A stretch of DNA of 64,000 nt, taken from NCBI GenBank assembly GCA_020846005.1, contig JADLEQ010000091.1, positions 1 to 64,000 on the forward strand, written 5' to 3'. Position 1 is the first letter of the stretch, and every line of letters starts with the position of its first letter. Origin of the DNA: Polyangiaceae bacterium (GTDB lineage: Bacteria; Myxococcota_A; Polyangia; Polyangiales; Polyangiaceae). The notes below the pieces were generated by a model that made no database searches, had not been told where the DNA came from, and saw only the letters and a program-made list of their open reading frames with translations. The translations under genes and the position numbers were made by a program. Shown here piece by piece: positions 62,300-64,000 of this stretch.

Positions 62300-62758
62300 G
62301 TGACCGAACTCGCCGTGACGAAGGCCTCCGGACAGCTCGTGATCGAGCTCGACGAGAAGCTCTACCCGCTCGACGCCATCTATGGCGCCTCGTACATCTT
62401 CATCGATCGCTGCTATCTCCATCTCGACCGGCCGGCGGCGGGGCGGATCTCCGTGCAGCTTCGGCTCAAGCCCGGGGTGGAGCGAGAGCTCGACGACCTC
62501 GCCGGCGAATTCGAGAACGAGCTCCTCGGCCAGGCGTGGCGGCGGCTGATCCTCGACGAGAACCGCCAGCTCGTCGAGGACGTGACGACGCGCGCGCTCG
62601 CCGGGGCCGCCGGCCCGGCCGGGCTGGATGATCTCCTGGCGATGGATGTCGACGACGACACCGCGTTCGAGGATCCGCTCGGGATCGCGATGAGCTGGGA
62701 GGAGAAGTACAAGAAGAAGGCGACCGAGCCGACCTCGGGGGGCGAGGGGCCGGCGTGA
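62300..62758 (+). CDS. HxsD-like protein
   Basis: A 152-residue soluble protein. The pattern YPLDAIYGASYIFIDRCYLHLD, then a strand with VQLRLKPG, then EFENELLGQAWRRLILDENRQLVEDVTTRAL follows the HxsD family of the His-Xaa-Ser radical SAM systems, whose conserved core has the form F.NxLLxxxLRexI. The C-terminal 50 residues are an extra acidic tail (LLAMDVDDDTAFEDP) ending in a Lys-rich patch. HxsD proteins are small partners of radical SAM enzymes with no known catalytic role. The GTG at 62300 has GGAG about nine bases upstream. Its stop overlaps the GTG of the next gene. Confidence 0.65.
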   Translation: MTELAVTKASGQLVIELDEKLYPLDAIYGASYIFIDRCYLHLDRPAAGRISVQLRLKPGVERELDDLAGEFENELLGQAWRRLILDENRQLVEDVTTRALAGAAGPAGLDDLLAMDVDDDTAFEDPLGIAMSWEEKYKKKATEPTSGGEGPA

Positions 62759-62979
62759 TCGAGCTGAAGCTCCACCGGGACCTCTACGCCCGCGCGGCGG
62801 TCGACGCCGCGGTCGCGGCGTTCGGCGACTACGCCCAGGTCGATCTCGAGCCGCGCGACGACGCGTACGTGCTCCGCTGCGCCGCGGTCGGCGACACCGA
62901 CGAGGCCCAGCTCGTGCTCGAGCTCGGGAACTTCGCGCTCGGCCTCACGATCGAGGGGCGCGGCTCGAGCGGCGGCTGA
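62755..62979 (+). CDS. second small HxsD-like protein
   Basis: A 74-residue protein whose GTG overlaps the stop of the preceding HxsD-like gene. ELKLHRDLYARAAVDAAVAAFGDYAQVDLEP, VLRCAA and QLVLELGNFALGL match the same layout in short form: a first strand ending in Y, a helix AAVxAA, two strands, and a final helix with N-x-A-L in place of N-x-L-L. The two proteins may form a heterodimer that clamps a substrate leader, as PqqD-like proteins do; this is inference from size and context. It could also be an unrelated small protein. Confidence 0.55.
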   Translation: MIELKLHRDLYARAAVDAAVAAFGDYAQVDLEPRDDAYVLRCAAVGDTDEAQLVLELGNFALGLTIEGRGSSGG

Positions 62980-63031
62980 GGCCGGGGAGGTCCGTCGCCC
63001 GCCGGTGACGTGCGGGGGCCGACGCGCCTGC

Positions 63032-63037
63032 TAGGGT
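63032..63037 (+). promoter_or_regulatory. TAGGGT box six bases before the start codon (leaderless-type -10)
   Basis: TGCTAGGGT, then six bases (GGATCC), then the ATG at 63044. It is identical to the box before the GTG at 40168. It suggests an internal promoter for the methyltransferase gene and what follows, in addition to read-through from the promoter at 58995. No Shine-Dalgarno is present. Function inferred. Confidence 0.5.
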
Positions 63038-63043
63038 GGATCC

Positions 63044-63991
63044 ATGCGTGCGCCCGTCGAGCCGCCGCGCGCCAACTCCTTCAACTTCGTGCCGGTGCGT
63101 GACCTCGCCCGGGTGCGAGGTGCCCCCTGCCCCCTCCGAGCCCTCCCCGATCCCGGGCCGCTCGGGCTCGGGGACCGCGCGCGCCAGCTCTGGCTTCGCG
63201 CCCCGGATCGGCTGCGGCTGTTTCAGACGTTCACCGCTGACTTCGACCAGCGGGAGCTCGCGCGCGTGAAGTGGGATCACGGGCAGCTCTACGCGGACGT
63301 GTCGCGCAAGGCCGCGCCGGACGACTTCGCGGCCGACCTGGTGAAGCTCCGTCCCGCCCGTGAGTGCGCCACCTGCGAGCGTCGCCACGGCTGCGCGGGT
63401 GCCTACGTGTTCGAGCCGGGTGACGTGTTCACGCGGGACGACGCCGCCGTCCGCGCGCATCTCGAGGGGCTGCGCGGCGCCGTGCTCGATCTGGGGTGTG
63501 GCGAGGGGCGCTACCTCGGCGCGCTCCGGCCGGCCGTCGAGCGGGGCGAACTGCGCTACCTCGGCGTCGACCCGGACACAGCGGCGCTGGAGCGCCTCCG
63601 GCAGCTCCACCCGTGGGCCGACGTGCGGTCGCCCGAGGAGCTCGGCGCGGCGTGCCCGGCGGCGCTGGATCACCTCCTCGTCCTGCGGAGCTGGAACCAC
63701 CTGGCCGAGCCGCGGTCCGTGCTGAGCGACCTGGTCGCGCGCCTCCGACCTGGAGGCACCGTCCTCGTCGTGGACAACGTGGCGTTCGGGCTGCTCCGCG
63801 ATCGCGAGCACGCCCGGAGGGCCGAGGCCGGACCGGCGAGGTTCGAGCATTTCCGCAACGACGCTGCCGCGGACGCCGCCGCTCGCCTGGAGGGGCTACC
63901 GCTCGCGAGGCTCGAGCTCCACGAGGTCCACCCGAGCTGCAGCAACCAGTGGCTCCTGCGCTACGAGAGGCTCCCGGAGGTCGATCCATGA
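63044..63991 (+). CDS. methyltransferase fused to a cysteine-cluster domain like the C-terminal part of radical SAM enzymes
   Basis: A 315-residue two-domain protein. Residues 1-135 hold four cysteines, C29 (RGAPCPLR) and C108-x2-C111-x5-C117 (RECATCERRHGCAGAY). That spacing and the CxGAY ending match the auxiliary Fe-S segment at the end of many radical SAM proteins, but the radical SAM core is absent. Residues about 143-315 form a class I methyltransferase: motif I VLDLGCGEG (147-155), the acidic motif II LGVDPDT, and LRPGGTVLVVDNVAFG. Its stop overlaps the ATG of the next gene (ATGA), so a complex with that product is likely. Substrate unknown. Confidence 0.8.
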   Translation: MRAPVEPPRANSFNFVPVRDLARVRGAPCPLRALPDPGPLGLGDRARQLWLRAPDRLRLFQTFTADFDQRELARVKWDHGQLYADVSRKAAPDDFAADLVKLRPARECATCERRHGCAGAYVFEPGDVFTRDDAAVRAHLEGLRGAVLDLGCGEGRYLGALRPAVERGELRYLGVDPDTAALERLRQLHPWADVRSPEELGAACPAALDHLLVLRSWNHLAEPRSVLSDLVARLRPGGTVLVVDNVAFGLLRDREHARRAEAGPARFEHFRNDAAADAAARLEGLPLARLELHEVHPSCSNQWLLRYERLPEVDP

Positions 63992-64000
63992 ATGTCCGGA
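63988..64000 (+). CDS. start of a further gene, cut by the window edge
   Basis: The ATG at 63988 overlaps the stop of the methyltransferase gene, and the frame reads MNVR before the window ends. A second ATG in another frame follows at 63992. Nothing can be said of the product from four residues. Because the preceding protein has a lone Cys-cluster domain and HxsD-like genes usually stand beside radical SAM genes, a radical SAM enzyme would be the expected product (inference). Confidence 0.4.

Overview
This is a high-GC (by eye about 70%) bacterial chromosome segment. The style of the genes points to Myxococcota, most likely class Polyangia: Ala/Gly/Ser-rich lipoproteins, MopE-type metal-binding repeats, a protein-kinase/sigma-54-activator fusion, FHA-DUF4388 proteins, many orphan sensor kinases and GTG starts. 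That placement is inference; there is no rRNA gene in the window. No tRNA, CRISPR array, insertion sequence or phage gene was recognised.

Region 1 (1-15692) is the ribosomal-protein superoperon: the end of tuf, then rpsJ, rplD, rplW, rplB, rpsS, a break, then rplV, rpsC, rplP, rpmC, rpsQ, rplN, rplX, rplE, rpsN, rpsH, rplF, rplR, rpsE, rpmD, rplO, secY, adk, infA, rpmJ, rpsM, rpsK, rpsD, rpoA and rplQ. Two things are odd. rplC (L3) is missing from its usual place between rpsJ and rplD. A leftward gene for a collagen-like lipoprotein, with its own terminator-like hairpin and a 427-bp upstream region, splits rpsS from rplV.

Region 2 (15.7-21.0 kb, leftward) is a four-gene unit: a GAF sensor kinase, a CCG-domain iron-sulfur protein, a membrane sensor kinase and rdgB. 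Region 3 (21.0-24.4 kb) holds acylphosphatase, a secreted repeat-like protein, moaC and a beta-barrel-like protein. Region 4 (24.4-26.5 kb) is the F0 part of ATP synthase only (atpZ-like, atpI-like, atpB, atpE). Region 5 (26.6-44.9 kb) is mixed: a UbiB kinase, a TerB-like protein, a sigma-54 activator next to a hemerythrin, a glycosyltransferase, a Nudix enzyme, a DUF6600-like protein, ppk1 divergent from prkA, several lipoproteins and outer-membrane-like proteins, and an alpha/beta hydrolase. Region 6 (45.0-50.5 kb) is a 1471-residue kinase/ATPase/GAF/sigma-54-activator protein followed by an FHA-DUF4388 protein. Region 7 (50.6-56.2 kb, leftward) carries prepilin peptidase, a small lipoprotein, a phosphohexomutase, prmC, a SMI1/KNR4-like gene and hisD. 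Region 8 (56.3-58.9 kb) is a ClpB-like protein whose first ATPase domain has lost its key residues.

Region 9 (59.0-64.0 kb, rightward) is the most interesting part. A recognisable promoter leads into a Tat-exported small protein, a minimal radical SAM enzyme, a MopE-repeat lipoprotein, two consecutive HxsD-like small proteins, a methyltransferase fused to a cysteine cluster like the C-terminal part of radical SAM enzymes, and the first codons of another gene cut by the window edge. It looks like a radical-SAM modification system with export components that does not match any full system I know.

Several single genes start exactly six bases after a TA(N)3T box, which suggests that leaderless transcripts are common in this organism.
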